Assembly (NCBI RefSeq): GCF_032854445.1
Contig: NC_088298.1
Span: forward strand, 22,221,295 to 22,285,294
Source: Liolophura sinensis
Lineage: Eukaryota; Mollusca; Polyplacophora; Chitonida; Chitonidae
Reading direction: 5' to 3'
Length of the DNA: 64,000 nt
In this document: positions 63,785 through 64,000 of the stretch, in pieces
How the letters are laid out: each line of letters opens with the position of its first letter
Position numbering within the stretch: the first letter of the stretch is position 1
The notes under the pieces: generated by a model
Databases searched by the model: none
What the model saw: only the letters and a program-made list of their open reading frames with translations
Told to the model about the DNA's origin: nothing
Made by a program: the position numbers and the translations under genes

Positions 63785-64000
63785 CTGCTCTGAGTTTTAC
63801 GTCGTACTTTACAATTTTTCAGTCATTTGATGACGAGGTGTTGACGATTAGGTGTGTGTACATTTACTTCATCTCCTGCTGGCAGGACGAGTCCATGCGG
63901 CCAAAGTGCTGCAGCCACTGAAGTATCATGCCGAAGATGCCAGATATGACACCATACATGACACCCCACCCAGTCACATTGCAGTTAGCATTAGGCCACT
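63785..64000 (-). mobile_element. SINE family 2, cut by the window edge
   Basis: GAGTTTTACGTCGTACTTTA, CAATTTTTCAGTCATTTGAT, then ATGCCGAAGATGCCAGATAT and CACCCAGTCACATT, as at 23,478 and 39,735. Confidence 0.65.

Overview
This is a eukaryotic, most likely molluscan (lophotrochozoan), draft-assembly window with a 200-base N gap at 28,354-28,553. The evidence is: genes split by GT-AG introns; a dispersed tRNA-derived SINE family present in more than 20 copies whose 3' part (tail reading GGCGTAAAACACCAATCAAATAAATA) is of the type I associate with molluscan SINEs; many MITE-like elements; degenerate LTR-retrotransposon pieces; and very abundant minisatellites. Most of the sequence is AT-rich non-coding DNA, and most short open frames fall in repeats. 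All names were assigned by reading motifs, without database searches.

Layout. 1-10.2 kb is a repeat desert: an 88-bp satellite (1.7-4.3 kb), a TA tract, 22-bp and 27-bp minisatellites (4.7, 5.4 and 9.1 kb), a palindromic MITE and a SINE. 14.0-16.9 kb holds a scrambled Ty3/Gypsy-like element on the minus strand. 17.6-34.5 kb contains three paralogous genes for a small secreted cysteine-rich protein whose mature part resembles DUF3011 (plus strand at 17.6 kb; minus strand at 27-28 kb, frameshifted; minus strand at 32.3-34.5 kb, intact). The two minus-strand copies lie in a segmental duplication. Between them are a chromodomain-like integrase tail, an env-like reading frame and LTR-like termini. 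35-43.4 kb is transposon-rich intergenic DNA.

43.4-63.8 kb is occupied by one large plus-strand gene, open at the right edge. Nine phase-0 coding exons give at least 1,531 codons: a long first coding exon with about 21 acidic 18-residue repeats, basic patches and SPS repeats; a second conserved-looking exon; a C2HC finger (CX2CX11HX3C, UBZ4/RAD18-like spacing); a tandemly duplicated micro-exon; and three exons that together encode a bromodomain very like the second bromodomain (BD2) of BET proteins. No first bromodomain is visible. Its introns carry an array of about 12 decoy 3' splice sites placed directly before the zinc-finger exon, several minisatellites, a Harbinger-like deletion derivative with a MADF/Myb-type frame, and many SINEs.

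How the genes work together: nothing links the secreted proteins functionally to the bromodomain gene. The former look like a small tandem family of extracellular proteins; the latter looks like a nuclear, acetyl-lysine-reading chromatin factor with a lineage-specific N-terminus.
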